35,478 bases of DNA, taken from Chrysiogenales bacterium. Lineage in GTDB: Bacteria > Acidobacteriota > Aminicenantia > UBA2199. Below are positions 22,710-31,656 of this stretch, in pieces. Every line of letters starts with the position of its first letter. Within the stretch, counting starts at the first letter, position 1. The notes under the pieces are model-generated. The model worked only from the letters and a program-made list of their open reading frames with translations. It was not told the origin of the DNA and ran no database searches. Made by a program: the position numbers and the translations under genes. Location of the stretch: the NCBI GenBank assembly GCA_004525465.1, contig SPCN01000001.1:1-35478 (forward strand), given 5' to 3'.

Positions 22710-23829
22710 AATCCTGGCAATTTCAAAAAAGGAAGCGCGCCAGCTCAGGCGGGATACAAGGATGCTGTTCATAGTGTTTTTCTTCCCGGTTGTGCTTCTG
22801 GCGATTTTCGGCTATGCGATCAACTTCGACGTGCATCATATAAAAATCGCGGTGTATGATCAGGACAGGTCGGAATACACCAAGGATTTTATAGGCGGAT
22901 TGATCAGTTCGGAGTATTTCGACCTTGTCACTTACATTGATAATGATGATCAGATAAAAAGATTATTGGACCAAAAAATTGCCCAGGTTGTGGTTGTTTT
23001 TCCCAAGGACATGTCCAGAAAATTATTGTCCAAGCAGGAAGTAAAAGTTCAGTTTTTAATTGATGGCGTGGATGGAACTTCGGCAAACGTTATTAGTCAC
23101 TATGTTAATGCCGCCACCTACAGCTATTCGCTGCAGTTCACTAAGGAGTATTTGCTGGCAGCCGGTAAAAAAATGGTTGTGCCAATCGATTTGCAGCCGC
23201 GCTTTTGGTTTAATCCTGATTTGCAGTCAATACGTTTTCTTATTCCCGGTCTGATGGCAATGATATTGATTATTACTGCGGTTATTTCAATCTCGCTCTC
23301 CATTGTGCGAGAAAAGGAACGGGGCACGATTGAACAGATCAATGTTTCGCCGTTATCTTCAATTGAATTTATTATCGGCAAAACAATCCCCTACATCGTA
23401 ATATCACTGATCAATGCCGCTATTGTCTTGCTTGCCGGTTACGTTCTCTTTGGCATAGCTATTAAAGGGGATTTGTTTTTACTGCTGCTCGGAACATTCG
23501 TATTTTTGTTTGCCGCCTTGAGCCTGGGCGTATTTATCTCAACAATAGCTGATTCGCAGCAAGTTGCCTTTCAAGCCGCGGTCGTAACGTCATTACTGCC
23601 GTCATTCATTTTATCCGGATTTATTTTCCCGATAGAAAGCATGCCGAGTGCTATTCAGCTGTTGACCAATGTTACTCCGGCAAAATTTTATATCGTTATT
23701 CTCAGGGCAATTCTTTTAAGAGGCGTGGGAATTTCCGCTTTCTGGGAACAATTAATCTATCTCGCAATATTTGGAGTGATTTTCACAATGCTGGCAATTT
23801 TAGTTGATAAAAAATCAAAAAATAAATGA
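22699..23829 (+). CDS. ABC-2 type permease (YbhS-like)
   Basis: The 376-aa protein has the ABC-2 layout: one N-terminal membrane segment (about residues 21-42), a large extracytoplasmic domain, then five segments from about 175 on. Characteristic stretches are KKEARQLRRDTRMLF at the N-terminus and REKERGTIEQINVSPL before the second transmembrane helix. It overlaps the preceding ATPase gene by 11 nt and the next permease gene by 4 nt. The two permeases should form a heterodimeric pore. Confidence 0.9.
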   Translation: MFNRILAISKKEARQLRRDTRMLFIVFFFPVVLLAIFGYAINFDVHHIKIAVYDQDRSEYTKDFIGGLISSEYFDLVTYIDNDDQIKRLLDQKIAQVVVVFPKDMSRKLLSKQEVKVQFLIDGVDGTSANVISHYVNAATYSYSLQFTKEYLLAAGKKMVVPIDLQPRFWFNPDLQSIRFLIPGLMAMILIITAVISISLSIVREKERGTIEQINVSPLSSIEFIIGKTIPYIVISLINAAIVLLAGYVLFGIAIKGDLFLLLLGTFVFLFAALSLGVFISTIADSQQVAFQAAVVTSLLPSFILSGFIFPIESMPSAIQLLTNVTPAKFYIVILRAILLRGVGISAFWEQLIYLAIFGVIFTMLAILVDKKSKNK

Positions 23830-24965
23830 GAGCCATGAAAACGATTTATCAATTCATTATCAAAGAGCTGTTGCAGGTCAGGCGGGATAAAAAAATGCGC
23901 GTAGTGATTTTTATCGCTCCCATCCTGCAGCTGATATTTCTCGGCTACGCCGCCAATATGGATGTTAATGTTATTCATACGACTATTTATGATCAGGATA
24001 AAACTTCAACAAGCCGGGTTTTCAGCAAACGGTTCGAACAATCGGGATATTTTAAAATAGATTACTATGTGAACGATTACGAGGAAGTAACCGATCTTTT
24101 AAATATGGGGAAAACTCTAGTGGCCATTGTGATCCCCAAGGATTTCGAAAAAAAAATAAACAGACGCGAAACGACCCCGCTGCAAACTCTATTTGAAGGA
24201 TCCGACGGTAATAAGGCATCAATTGCGCTCGGCTACATCCAGGGAATTACGACCGCTTTTTCAAAGAGCATAACCATGGATATAAAGGACAAACTGGGGT
24301 TGAAAATCGCCGTGAGCGGTTCACTGATCCCTGAAGTCCGCGTTTGGTACAATCCGGAAATGAAGACACGCAATTACATGCTGCCGGGAATTTTAGGCCT
24401 GCTCCTGATGATCTCAACGATCTCCTTGATGTCAATGGCGGTTGTAAGAGAACGCGAGATCGGCACGCTTGAGCAATTGATCGTTACGCCGATAAGGAAT
24501 TATCAACTTATACTTGGCAAATTAATTCCTTTTACCCTTATAGGCTTTGCTGTTCTATTAATTGTAATGGTGGTAATGACCCAGTGGTTTGGCATCGTCG
24601 TGCGTGGCAGCATACTGTTTCTTCTTTTCGCCTCATTGCTTTTTGTTCTGTCGAATTTGGGTATCGGTTTATTTATTTCAACAGTATCCAAAACCCAACA
24701 ACAGGCAATGATGGCCTCTGTGTTCGCCGTAATGATGCCCATGATTTATCTTTCCGGTTTTGCTTTCCCGATAGAAAACATGCCGCGGATCGTTCAATAT
24801 GTGACCTATTTAATACCTTTGAAATATTACATTATTATCCTGCGCGGCATTGTGCTGAAGGGAATCGGTTTTTCATCCCTTTGGTTTGAGACTTTAATGC
24901 TTTTTGCCATGGGCGTAACTCTCTTGATATTAAGTTCGTTAAGATTCAGCAAAAAATTGGAATAA
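23826..24965 (+). CDS. ABC-2 type permease (YbhR-like)
   Basis: The 379-aa paralogue of the preceding permease has the same topology and the landmarks KELLQVRRDKKMRVV and REREIGTLEQLIVTPI. Its ATG (23826) overlaps the preceding TGA. It is the last gene of the TetR-led operon. In E. coli the related YbhGFSR system exports cations, tetracycline-class and other toxic compounds; the substrate here is unknown. Confidence 0.9.
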   Translation: MRAMKTIYQFIIKELLQVRRDKKMRVVIFIAPILQLIFLGYAANMDVNVIHTTIYDQDKTSTSRVFSKRFEQSGYFKIDYYVNDYEEVTDLLNMGKTLVAIVIPKDFEKKINRRETTPLQTLFEGSDGNKASIALGYIQGITTAFSKSITMDIKDKLGLKIAVSGSLIPEVRVWYNPEMKTRNYMLPGILGLLLMISTISLMSMAVVREREIGTLEQLIVTPIRNYQLILGKLIPFTLIGFAVLLIVMVVMTQWFGIVVRGSILFLLFASLLFVLSNLGIGLFISTVSKTQQQAMMASVFAVMMPMIYLSGFAFPIENMPRIVQYVTYLIPLKYYIIILRGIVLKGIGFSSLWFETLMLFAMGVTLLILSSLRFSKKLE

Positions 24966-25114
24966 TAAATAACAATAAAAAAATAAAATGAAGCGGGATA
25001 GATGACATTGCCGGTCTTTTTTTATTTTTAGAGTTTGCTGTTTCTTTGCTGCTCCTGACGAAGTATTCATAGCCGCTTTTACGCTTATATGATTTTTCCT
25101 TGCGACAAATTATC

Positions 25115-25123
25115 TGCTATAAT
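25115..25123 (+). promoter_or_regulatory. Extended -10 promoter of enolase
   Basis: TGC followed by a perfect TATAAT (25118-25123) makes an ideal extended -10, 38 nt before the enolase ATG. A good -35 is absent at the right distance, which is usual for this promoter class. The preceding 24966-25110 stretch is AT-rich and shows no gene or clear terminator. Confidence 0.6.
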
Positions 25124-25161
25124 AGTGGAGAATTTTACAATAAAAAAAATGGAGAAATAAC

Positions 25162-26445
25162 ATGGGCAAAGGAATCAAAAAGGTTTTCGGCAGGGAAATA
25201 CTGGATTCGCGCGGTAACCCGACCGTGGAAGCCGAGGTGCTGCTGGAGGACGGGGCCATGGGCCGCGCCGCCACCCCTTCTGGTGCTTCCACCGGGGTGC
25301 ACGAGGCCTGCGAGCTGCGCGACGAGGACACCAAGCGCTACAACGGCAAGGGGGTTCTGCAGGCGGTCGGCCATGTCAACGGCGAGATCGCCGCTGCGCT
25401 CAAGGGCAAGGACGCTTTTGACCAGAAGCATGTGGACCAGGTCATGATCGCCCTGGACGGCACCGAGAACAAGGGCCGGCTGGGGGCCAACGCCATCCTG
25501 GCCGTGAGCCTGGCCGTGGCCCGCGCCGCCGCCGCCAGCGCCGGACTGCCTCTGTACCGCTACCTGGGCGGCGAAAAAGCCAACCTGCTGCCCGTGCCCT
25601 GCTTCAACATTTTGAACGGTGGCGTGCACGCCAACTGGCAGGGAACCGACCTGCAGGAGTTCATGATCGCCCCGGTCGGCGCCCCCAGTTTCCGCGAGGC
25701 CCTGCGTTGGGGCACGGAAACCTATCACGCCTTGAAAAAGGTTTTGAAGCATGCCGGTTATTCCACCGGGGTAGGTGACGAGGGCGGTTTCGCGCCGGCG
25801 CTGAAGTCCAACGCCGAGGCGGTCGAACTGATCCTGCAGGCGATCGCCGCGGCCGGCTACAAGCCCGGCGATCATATAGCCATTGCCCTGGATCCCGCTT
25901 CCAGCAGTTTTTACGAGGATAGGTATTATCACCTGCGCACTGAAAAGCGCAAGATCGACTCAAAGCAGATGGTGGCCATGTGGGCCGACTGGGCGAAAAA
26001 ATATCCGCTCGTGGTCCTGGAGGACGGCCTGGCCGAAGACGACTGGGAAGGTTGGAAAATGTTGAACCTCGAGATCGGCGCCAAGGTTGAACTGGTGGGC
26101 GATGACCTCTTTGTCACCAATGTCAAGCGCATTGAGCGCGGCATCAAGGAAAAGGCGGCCAATGCCGTGCTGATCAAACTGAATCAGATCGGCACCTTAA
26201 GCGAAACCGTGGCGGCCATCGAAATGGCCCGTGCCGCCGGCTGGGGGGCCATGGTCTCGCACCGCAGCGGCGAAACGGTCGACAGTTTCATCGCCGACCT
26301 CACCGTGGCCATGGCCACCGGGCACCTGAAGACCGGCGCCCCTTGCCGCGGCGAGCGGGTGGAAAAATACAACCAACTGCTGCGCATCGAAGCGGATCTG
26401 GGCGCGACGGCGGTATATGCCGGCCGCAACGCTTTTGTCCGTTGA
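25162..26445 (+). CDS. eno: Enolase (phosphopyruvate hydratase)
   Basis: The 427-aa protein is a full-length enolase for 2-phosphoglycerate to phosphoenolpyruvate conversion in glycolysis and gluconeogenesis. The catalytic loop SGASTG, GDEGGFAP, LEDGLAEDDWEGW, GDDLFVTN, VLIKLNQIGTLSET and SHRSGETVDSF are all present, as are the final VEKYNQLLRIE residues. The segment NGGVHANWQGTDLQEF departs from the more common NGGxHADNNVDxQEF but keeps the metal-site Glu. GGAG lies 7 nt before the ATG. It stands alone with its own extended -10 promoter. Confidence 0.97.
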   Translation: MGKGIKKVFGREILDSRGNPTVEAEVLLEDGAMGRAATPSGASTGVHEACELRDEDTKRYNGKGVLQAVGHVNGEIAAALKGKDAFDQKHVDQVMIALDGTENKGRLGANAILAVSLAVARAAAASAGLPLYRYLGGEKANLLPVPCFNILNGGVHANWQGTDLQEFMIAPVGAPSFREALRWGTETYHALKKVLKHAGYSTGVGDEGGFAPALKSNAEAVELILQAIAAAGYKPGDHIAIALDPASSSFYEDRYYHLRTEKRKIDSKQMVAMWADWAKKYPLVVLEDGLAEDDWEGWKMLNLEIGAKVELVGDDLFVTNVKRIERGIKEKAANAVLIKLNQIGTLSETVAAIEMARAAGWGAMVSHRSGETVDSFIADLTVAMATGHLKTGAPCRGERVEKYNQLLRIEADLGATAVYAGRNAFVR

Positions 26446-26452
26446 AGCGTAA

Positions 26453-26472
26453 GGGTTTGATTCATCAAACCC
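26453..26472 (+). terminator. Hairpin after enolase, possible terminator
   Basis: GGGTTTGAT and ATCAAACCC form a perfect 9-bp stem with a TC spacer, 8 nt after the enolase stop. There is no T-run after it, so rho-independent termination is doubtful; it may stabilise the mRNA 3' end. Confidence 0.4.
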
Positions 26473-26491
26473 CTGGCACCCTGGAACGCTA

Positions 26492-27679
26492 TTGATCGTG
26501 AATAACGAATCGCCAAAAATCAGCAGCAATTTCCGGAAAATGTACGCTTTCAAGTTCCTGGGCGAATTTTACCTGATCGCCCCGGTACTGATCCTGTATT
26601 ACACTGCCAACGGCCTGAATTCCACCCAGATCTTCACGATCCAGGCCGCTTTCCATCTGTCGGTCCTGCTGCTCGAAGTACCTTCCGGATACCTGGCCGA
26701 TGTCATCGGCCGCCGGAAAACGCTGATCGTAGCGGGGATTTTCATGCCGCTGGGCCTTGCCGTCTACACCATCGGCCGCAGCTTTCCCGTTTTTGTCCTG
26801 GCCGAACTGACTTTGGCCGTAAGCATCAGCATGCGCTCGGGCTGCGATTCGGCGCTGATCTACGACAGCCTGCGCCAGCTCGGGCGCCAGGGCGAATACA
26901 AGCACATTGAAGGCCGGGCCGTCCTGTTCACGCGCACGGGCACGGCGCTGTCATCGGTGGCCGGCGGCCTGCTGGCAACGGTCTTCCTGCGCCTGCCGTT
27001 CCTGCTCAACGCCTTCTCCACCGTGTTCATGCTGCCGCTGGCCCTGGCCATGGTTGAGCCCGAGCGCGAAAAATGCCCCGGAAAAGATCCCCTTCGCGAT
27101 ATCCTGCGCATCTGCCGCTTCTGCCTGAGCCAGGCCCAACTCCGCCCGCTGGTCCTGTTTTCCGGACTGCTCATGGCCTGCCAGCTTGCCGGGGTGTGGG
27201 CCTACTTTCTCCATTACCGGGAGCTGGGCATCGGGGTGGCGTGGTTCGGCATCCTGTTCGCCGTCTTCCAGCTGGCCGGCGCCTGGGGCGGTTCCCGCTC
27301 CCACCGTTTCTGCGAGCGCTTCGGCACGAAACTGCCGTTGTTCCTGGCTTTGCTCAGTCCGTTTTTCTTCATTGGCCTGGGCCTTTTTCCCAGCCCCTGG
27401 CTGCTGTTCCTGGTCCCGGCCAACGCTTTTTTGTGGAACCTGGCCTACCCGGTGCTGATGGAGCGACTGAACCATGCCGCGGGTTCCGATGTCCGGGCCA
27501 CGGTGCTCTCGGTTGCTGCCATGGCCGGCAGCGTGACCTTCGTGATCATCTCACCGCTGTTCGGGCGCCTGGTCGACGCCTTTTCCCTGTCCGCAGCCTT
27601 TGTTGCCCTGGGCGGATTTTTCCTCCTGGCCGGAGTGCCGCTGCTGGTCTCGATGCTGAGGCACTGGCAGGAGGGGTAG
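26492..27679 (+). CDS. Major facilitator superfamily transporter
   Basis: The 395-aa protein has about 12 membrane helices. The loop between helices 2 and 3 reads GYLADVIGRRKTL, the MFS motif A (G-x-L-a-D-r-x-G-r-k). The central loop near residue 190 is charged (EPEREKCPGKDPLRD). The family cannot be narrowed; similar proteins are annotated as sugar or drug transporters. The start is uncertain: TTG 26492, GTG 26498 and ATG 26540 are all in frame, and none has a strong ribosome site. Confidence 0.85.
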   Translation: MIVNNESPKISSNFRKMYAFKFLGEFYLIAPVLILYYTANGLNSTQIFTIQAAFHLSVLLLEVPSGYLADVIGRRKTLIVAGIFMPLGLAVYTIGRSFPVFVLAELTLAVSISMRSGCDSALIYDSLRQLGRQGEYKHIEGRAVLFTRTGTALSSVAGGLLATVFLRLPFLLNAFSTVFMLPLALAMVEPEREKCPGKDPLRDILRICRFCLSQAQLRPLVLFSGLLMACQLAGVWAYFLHYRELGIGVAWFGILFAVFQLAGAWGGSRSHRFCERFGTKLPLFLALLSPFFFIGLGLFPSPWLLFLVPANAFLWNLAYPVLMERLNHAAGSDVRATVLSVAAMAGSVTFVIISPLFGRLVDAFSLSAAFVALGGFFLLAGVPLLVSMLRHWQEG

Positions 27680-27698
27680 GGGATGAATCTTTTCTTAA

Positions 27699-27727
27699 TT
27701 GAATTATTGCTTTATATTTTGCATACT
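27699..27727 (+). promoter_or_regulatory. Weak promoter candidate for the B3/B4 gene
   Basis: TTGAAT (27699-27704), a 17-nt spacer and CATACT (27722-27727), 26 nt before the ATG at 27754, in a short AT-rich stretch between GC-rich genes. Confidence 0.35.
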
Positions 27728-27753
27728 ATGAACAATTCGACAGGGAGGCGTTG

Positions 27754-28464
27754 ATGAAGGATCTGACATACTCAATCGCCAACGAGGTGTTCGCCCGCTT
27801 TCCCGAGTACCGGCGCGGGGTAGTCCTGGCTTATGAGGTAAAAAACGGTGATTCCTCCCCGGAATTGGTCGAGATGCTGCGCCGGGAGGAGGCGCTTGCC
27901 CGTGAGCGGCTGAACGCGGAAACGCTGACCGCGGAACCGCGCCTGGCCTCCTGGCGCGAAGCGTTCCGTCAACTGGGCTACAAGCCCGGCGATAACCGCC
28001 CTTCGATCGAAGCGCTGCTGCGCCGGGTGCTGCGCGGCCAGGAGCTGCCTGCCATCAACGCCCTGGTCGACATCGGCAATATCGTCTCCCTGCGCCATCT
28101 GCTGCCCGTGGGCAGCCACGCCATCGATGTCCTGGCGCAGGATATTGCGTTGCGCCCGGCTTCAGGCGGCGAAGAATTCGTTGCCTTCGGCTCGGAGGCG
28201 ATCGAAAACCCGCTGCCCGGGGAATTCGTTTTTGTCGAGGGAAGCAAGGTCCTGACCCGGCGCTGGATCTGGCGCCAGGCCAATCATACTTTGACCCTGC
28301 CGCAAACGACTGCTGTCGAATTCAATCTTGATGCCCTGCCGCCGCTCGCGGCAGCGGACCTGGAAGCTGCCGCCAAGGATGTGAAGGACCTGGTCGAACG
28401 TTTCTGCGGCGGACAAACGCGTTTTGAAATCCTTTGCCGCTGTCAGCCGTATATGAAACTGTGA
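27754..28464 (+). CDS. B3/B4 tRNA-editing-like domain protein
   Basis: The start is ATG 27754, 5 nt after GGGAGG; a TTG at 27751 would be too close. The 236-aa protein is a stand-alone B3/B4 domain, the fold that edits mischarged tRNA in the beta subunit of phenylalanyl-tRNA synthetase. The family landmarks are WREAFRQLGYKPGDNRPS, LPAINALVDIGNIVSL and the late ANHTLTLPQTT. Such free-standing proteins may deacylate mischarged tRNA or act on D-amino-acid or dipeptide substrates; the precise role is unproven. No operon partner is obvious. Confidence 0.85.
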   Translation: MKDLTYSIANEVFARFPEYRRGVVLAYEVKNGDSSPELVEMLRREEALARERLNAETLTAEPRLASWREAFRQLGYKPGDNRPSIEALLRRVLRGQELPAINALVDIGNIVSLRHLLPVGSHAIDVLAQDIALRPASGGEEFVAFGSEAIENPLPGEFVFVEGSKVLTRRWIWRQANHTLTLPQTTAVEFNLDALPPLAAADLEAAAKDVKDLVERFCGGQTRFEILCRCQPYMKL

Positions 28465-28523
28465 GGCGACCCATGGCTGGCAATGCGGGAACATCATAAT
28501 TAAGCCGGAAAGGAGGTTATACA

Positions 28524-29039
28524 ATGAGCAGTCCGTCAATCAAGTTATACCGCCTGCGCGGTATCTTTGTTGTCTATTTTGTTTTGAAATCCGTCGTCGG
28601 GGCCGTTGTGGCCACGCTCGTCCTGAAACCGTTTCAAAGCGGTGACTTCGGGCGGTTCGGCTGGCGCGGATTACCCTCCGGCTCTCTGCTGTTTTTCAGC
28701 CTGACGGTCGCGGCCGTGATCCTGATTATTGCCTGGCGCATCTTCGGCCAATTGCTGCTGCGCAAGAACTGGGCGCGGGTGCTGCTGCTGGTCGTAGCCT
28801 GGCTGACGGTCTTGAGTGCTGTTTTCAGCCTGCTGGCCTCGGCGCAGATCGGCAACCTCAGTTCATGGGCTGCCCATTGGCTTCCGGATCTCGATTGGCA
28901 AAAACTGATGAGCTTCGACCGCGTACAGAAGGTTTTCGAACTCCTGTTCTGGGGCTACCTGATCTCGGTCCTGCAATTCGATAGCGTGGTCAGAGATGAG
29001 TTTTTCCCCCATCCGCCCGCCGGCGATGCTGGTAACTAA
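28524..29039 (+). CDS. Small four-helix membrane protein, function unknown
   Basis: The 171-aa protein has hydrophobic segments near residues 12-34, 52-72, 84-107 and 135-150. A strong AAAGGAGG lies 7 nt before the ATG. There are no motifs beyond the helices. It lies between the B3/B4 and TIGR04076-like genes without tight spacing, so context says little. Confidence 0.65.
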   Translation: MSSPSIKLYRLRGIFVVYFVLKSVVGAVVATLVLKPFQSGDFGRFGWRGLPSGSLLFFSLTVAAVILIIAWRIFGQLLLRKNWARVLLLVVAWLTVLSAVFSLLASAQIGNLSSWAAHWLPDLDWQKLMSFDRVQKVFELLFWGYLISVLQFDSVVRDEFFPHPPAGDAGN

Positions 29040-29141
29040 GGGATTTGCCGGCTGTTGCGCCTGATGATTTGGGTGGGCGATCGCTTAGCGAGTGAATAAC
29101 TGGCGAGTTAAAAATATTTTTTATCGTAAGGAGGAATTAGC

Positions 29142-29558
29142 ATGAAAAGAAGATGCTTTGTGGAAAAAGCCGGATGCGGATTGGTGGGCATGGCTGTTGG
29201 TGCTCCGCTGCTGGCCGGTTCCGGGCAACAGCAGGCAACGCCGGCAGCAACACCCGAAAAACCGCGGCGCTACAAAATTGAAATTGAAATTGTTGAAGCC
29301 CGTCCTGACAGCTGGTGCCACAAGAAGGGCGACAAGTTCGCTTACCCGGCCGACATGGGCAAGATCTGCCCCTGGCTGCTGGGCAGCATGCATGATTTTA
29401 TCATCCTGCTGCAAAAAGGCGTCACCCTGCCCTGGAAATATAAGAATACTCCCTATGAAAAAGTGATCGATCCCCAGGGCGTGACCACCGAGTTCGTCCG
29501 CTGCCCCGATCCCACTTCCGACCTGGTGGCCAGGATCACCCGCACGTGCCAACCATAG
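29142..29558 (+). CDS. TIGR04076-like protein with twin-arginine-type leader
   Basis: The first 26 residues (KRRCFVEKAGCGLVGMAVGA) look like a Tat-type or lipoprotein export leader: RR near the start, then a hydrophobic core. The mature part matches the small TIGR04076 family: IEIEIVEARPDSWCHKKGDKF, then KICPWLLGSMHDFIILLQKG, then a final VRCPDPTSDLVARITR. Three conserved Cys (in WCH, ICPW and RCPD) could bind metal, which is inference. The family's function is unknown. Most members I know are cytoplasmic, so an exported form is notable. AAGGAGG precedes the ATG. Confidence 0.75.
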   Translation: MKRRCFVEKAGCGLVGMAVGAPLLAGSGQQQATPAATPEKPRRYKIEIEIVEARPDSWCHKKGDKFAYPADMGKICPWLLGSMHDFIILLQKGVTLPWKYKNTPYEKVIDPQGVTTEFVRCPDPTSDLVARITRTCQP

Positions 29559-29577
29559 AAATCAGGGTGGGCCGACC

Positions 29578-30447
29578 ATGAAAGCAATCAGGAAAGTCAA
29601 AGAGGTCAGGCCGAGCGTTCCCACCCTGGAAGGGGCCGGCGTCCGGCTGCGTCGTGCTTTCGGTTTCGAAAACGCTCCCGGGCTCGATCCCTTCCTGCTT
29701 CTCGACGATTTTCATTCCGACGATCCCGACGATTACCTCGCCGGCTTCCCCTGGCACCCGCACCGCGGCATCGAGACCATCACCTATGTGCTGAAAGGGA
29801 AGATCGAGCACGGCGACAGCATGGGCAATCGGGGCGTGATCGGAGCGGGCGACGTGCAGTGGATGACCGCCGGCTCGGGCATCATCCACCAGGAGATGCC
29901 CCTGGAAACCGAGGACAGCGTGCTGCAGGGGTTCCAATTGTGGGCCAACCTTCCAGCCGTAGACAAGATGATGACGCCGCGCTACCGCGATGTAAAAAGC
30001 CGGCAGATCCCGGTGATCGACCGGAAGAACGGCGTGAGGATCAGGCTTGTCTGCGGCAGCATCGATGGCGTGGCGGGTCCGGTGCAGGGGATCCAGACAG
30101 GTCCCGAATTCCTTGACGTCGAGGTCCAGGCCGGAGCAGGATTCAGCCAGCCGCTGCCGGCGGGTCATACTGTTTTTGCCTATGTTTTTTCCGGACAGGG
30201 GCATTTCGATCTCCTTAAAAAGACTTTGATCGGTCCGGAAAACCTGGTGATCTTCGGCGACGGTGACGGACTGGAAATAACCGGGGGAGAAAAAGGTGTG
30301 CGCTTCCTGCTCGTTTCCGGCAAGCCGTTGCGCGAGCCGCTGGCCTGGCGCGGCCCCATCGTCATGAATACGGAGTCGGAGCTGCGGGTCGCCTTCAGCG
30401 AATATGCCAACGGAACATTTTTAAAGCACAAGGCCGTGCTGGAATGA
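29578..30447 (+). CDS. Pirin-family cupin protein
   Basis: The 289-aa protein has the bicupin pirin pattern. The N-terminal cupin holds metal ligands in HPHRGIETITYVLKG and HGD, then AGDVQWMTAGSGIIHQEMP. The C-terminal cupin ends with FLLVSGKPLREP. Pirins can have quercetin dioxygenase activity or act in redox-linked regulation; the role here is undefined. It begins 19 nt after the TIGR04076-like gene. Confidence 0.93.
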   Translation: MKAIRKVKEVRPSVPTLEGAGVRLRRAFGFENAPGLDPFLLLDDFHSDDPDDYLAGFPWHPHRGIETITYVLKGKIEHGDSMGNRGVIGAGDVQWMTAGSGIIHQEMPLETEDSVLQGFQLWANLPAVDKMMTPRYRDVKSRQIPVIDRKNGVRIRLVCGSIDGVAGPVQGIQTGPEFLDVEVQAGAGFSQPLPAGHTVFAYVFSGQGHFDLLKKTLIGPENLVIFGDGDGLEITGGEKGVRFLLVSGKPLREPLAWRGPIVMNTESELRVAFSEYANGTFLKHKAVLE

Positions 30448-30510
30448 TATCACGTTTCCCTGGATGATTCGCTAAGGGAGACCGCGCTTTTTTATGCGGA
30501 GGAAATGGCC

Positions 30511-30783
30511 ATGAAAGAGACACTGCAAACGTTGGTCGGCAAGCAGGTCGTCGTCGACACCCGCTCGCCCTGGATCTACATCGGCCGGCTGGAGTCGGTG
30601 CAGGCTGACAGCCTGCTGCTGCGCGACGTTGACGTCCACGACAGCGGCGAGACCTCTACCCCCAAGGAGCGCTATGTGCTTGATTCCAGCGACTCGGGTA
30701 TTAAGGCCAACCGCCGCTCGGTCTACGTCAACCTGGAATACGTGGTCAGCGTTTCCCTGCTGTCCGAGGTCATTAAGTTCTAG
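30511..30783 (+). CDS. Small beta-barrel (Sm-like) protein, function unknown
   Basis: The start is ATG 30511, with GGAGGA 7 nt upstream; the in-frame ATG at 30505 is only 1 nt from the ribosome site. The 90-aa protein reads as a short SH3/Sm-like barrel: VGKQVVVDTRSPWIYIGRLE, a DSLLLRDVDVHD strand pair, then a YVNLEYVVSVSLLSE ending. Its stop lies 4 nt before the GIY-YIG gene, so the two are probably cotranslated. An RNA- or DNA-related role is possible but not shown. Confidence 0.7.
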   Translation: MKETLQTLVGKQVVVDTRSPWIYIGRLESVQADSLLLRDVDVHDSGETSTPKERYVLDSSDSGIKANRRSVYVNLEYVVSVSLLSEVIKF

Positions 30784-30787
30784 CGCC

Positions 30788-31081
30788 GTGAAAATCTGGT
30801 ACCTCTATTTGGTTCGCTGCGGCGACGGCAGCATCTATACGGGTGTCTCCACCGATGTGGCCCGGCGTTTGGCCGAGCACCGCAGCGGCCGGGGCAGGGG
30901 CGCGCGTTATTTGCGCGGCCGCGGCCCGCTGCTCATGGTCCGCAAGATCCGTATCGGCGACAAAAGTACCGCATATAAACTGGAATGGCGGGTGAAGCGA
31001 TTTTCCCGCGCCGATAAAGAAGATTTAATAAAAGGAAAAATCAAATTAAATGAATTGCGCAAAAAAGTTGCTCTAAATTGA
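30788..31081 (+). CDS. GIY-YIG nuclease-domain protein (UPF0213-like)
   Basis: The start is GTG 30788, 4 nt after the previous stop; the frame is open further upstream but that part lies over the Sm-like gene. The 97-aa protein is a minimal GIY-YIG domain: LYLVRCGDGSIYTGVSTDV, Arg in RRLAEH, and Glu in KLEWRVKRFSR. It resembles E. coli YhbQ. A DNA-repair nuclease role is commonly proposed. No ribosome site of its own is seen, so translation is probably coupled. Confidence 0.88.
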   Translation: MKIWYLYLVRCGDGSIYTGVSTDVARRLAEHRSGRGRGARYLRGRGPLLMVRKIRIGDKSTAYKLEWRVKRFSRADKEDLIKGKIKLNELRKKVALN

Positions 31082-31109
31082 ATGAAAGTTTTCAGGAATT
31101 CCGGGACAC

Positions 31110-31577
31110 TCAGCCGCCGGAGGTCTGCGGGAAAGCGGTGTTGGAATAGAGGTACTCGACCTTTTCCTTGTGTTTCAGCTCCTGGTTGGCCATTTGCAGC
31201 AGCATATCCCTGACTTCACCGCCGGGCTGCGCCTCGGCCAGGCCCTTGTAAAAATTGTATGAATTCCATTCGCGGTGGGCGGCCACCAGGTAAACCTCGC
31301 TGCTGTTCATGTTTTTCTCAAGGTCTGGCTTGTCGGCGTACTGGGCGATATGGTAGTCGATGGGCGCGTCCATGGCCAGGGCGACAAATTTTTTCTCGCC
31401 TTTGAGATAGGCCAGCAGGAATTCCTTGTGGGCGAGCTCCTGGCCGGCCAGGTATTGCAGCGTCTCCCTGGCCAGGGGATCTTCCACCAGGTCGAACAGG
31501 CCGAGGTAGAAGGCCCGGGCCTCTTCTTCGTTTTTCACCGCTTTTTCGATCAGGTTCTTCAAGCTCTGCGCTTCCAT
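31110..31577 (-). CDS. Rubrerythrin-like ferritin-fold diiron protein
   Basis: The start is ATG 31577 because GGAGG lies 7 nt upstream; the ATG at 31583 is 1 nt from the ribosome site. The 155-aa protein has the four-helix diiron pattern: Glu in NEEEARAFYLGL, QELAH, Glu in HREWNSYNFY, and QELKH. It lacks the rubredoxin or desulforedoxin domain found in the protein at 6783-7337, so electrons must come from another protein. Peroxide reduction or iron handling is likely. It is convergent with the GIY-YIG gene and lies downstream of mobA-fdhD on the same strand. Confidence 0.85.
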   Translation of the reverse strand: MEAQSLKNLIEKAVKNEEEARAFYLGLFDLVEDPLARETLQYLAGQELAHKEFLLAYLKGEKKFVALAMDAPIDYHIAQYADKPDLEKNMNSSEVYLVAAHREWNSYNFYKGLAEAQPGGEVRDMLLQMANQELKHKEKVEYLYSNTAFPQTSGG

Positions 31578-31656
31578 GGTCATACCTCCACTTGTATTTT
31601 TGCATCATAGCAGAAGAATCCGCGGGATTCAAACCGCCGCCGGCTTTGGCCGTGCA

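Noticed and set aside
24966..25110. T-rich stretch after the efflux operon as a rho-independent terminator
   Set aside because: No stable stem could be found before the T-run near 25018-25029.
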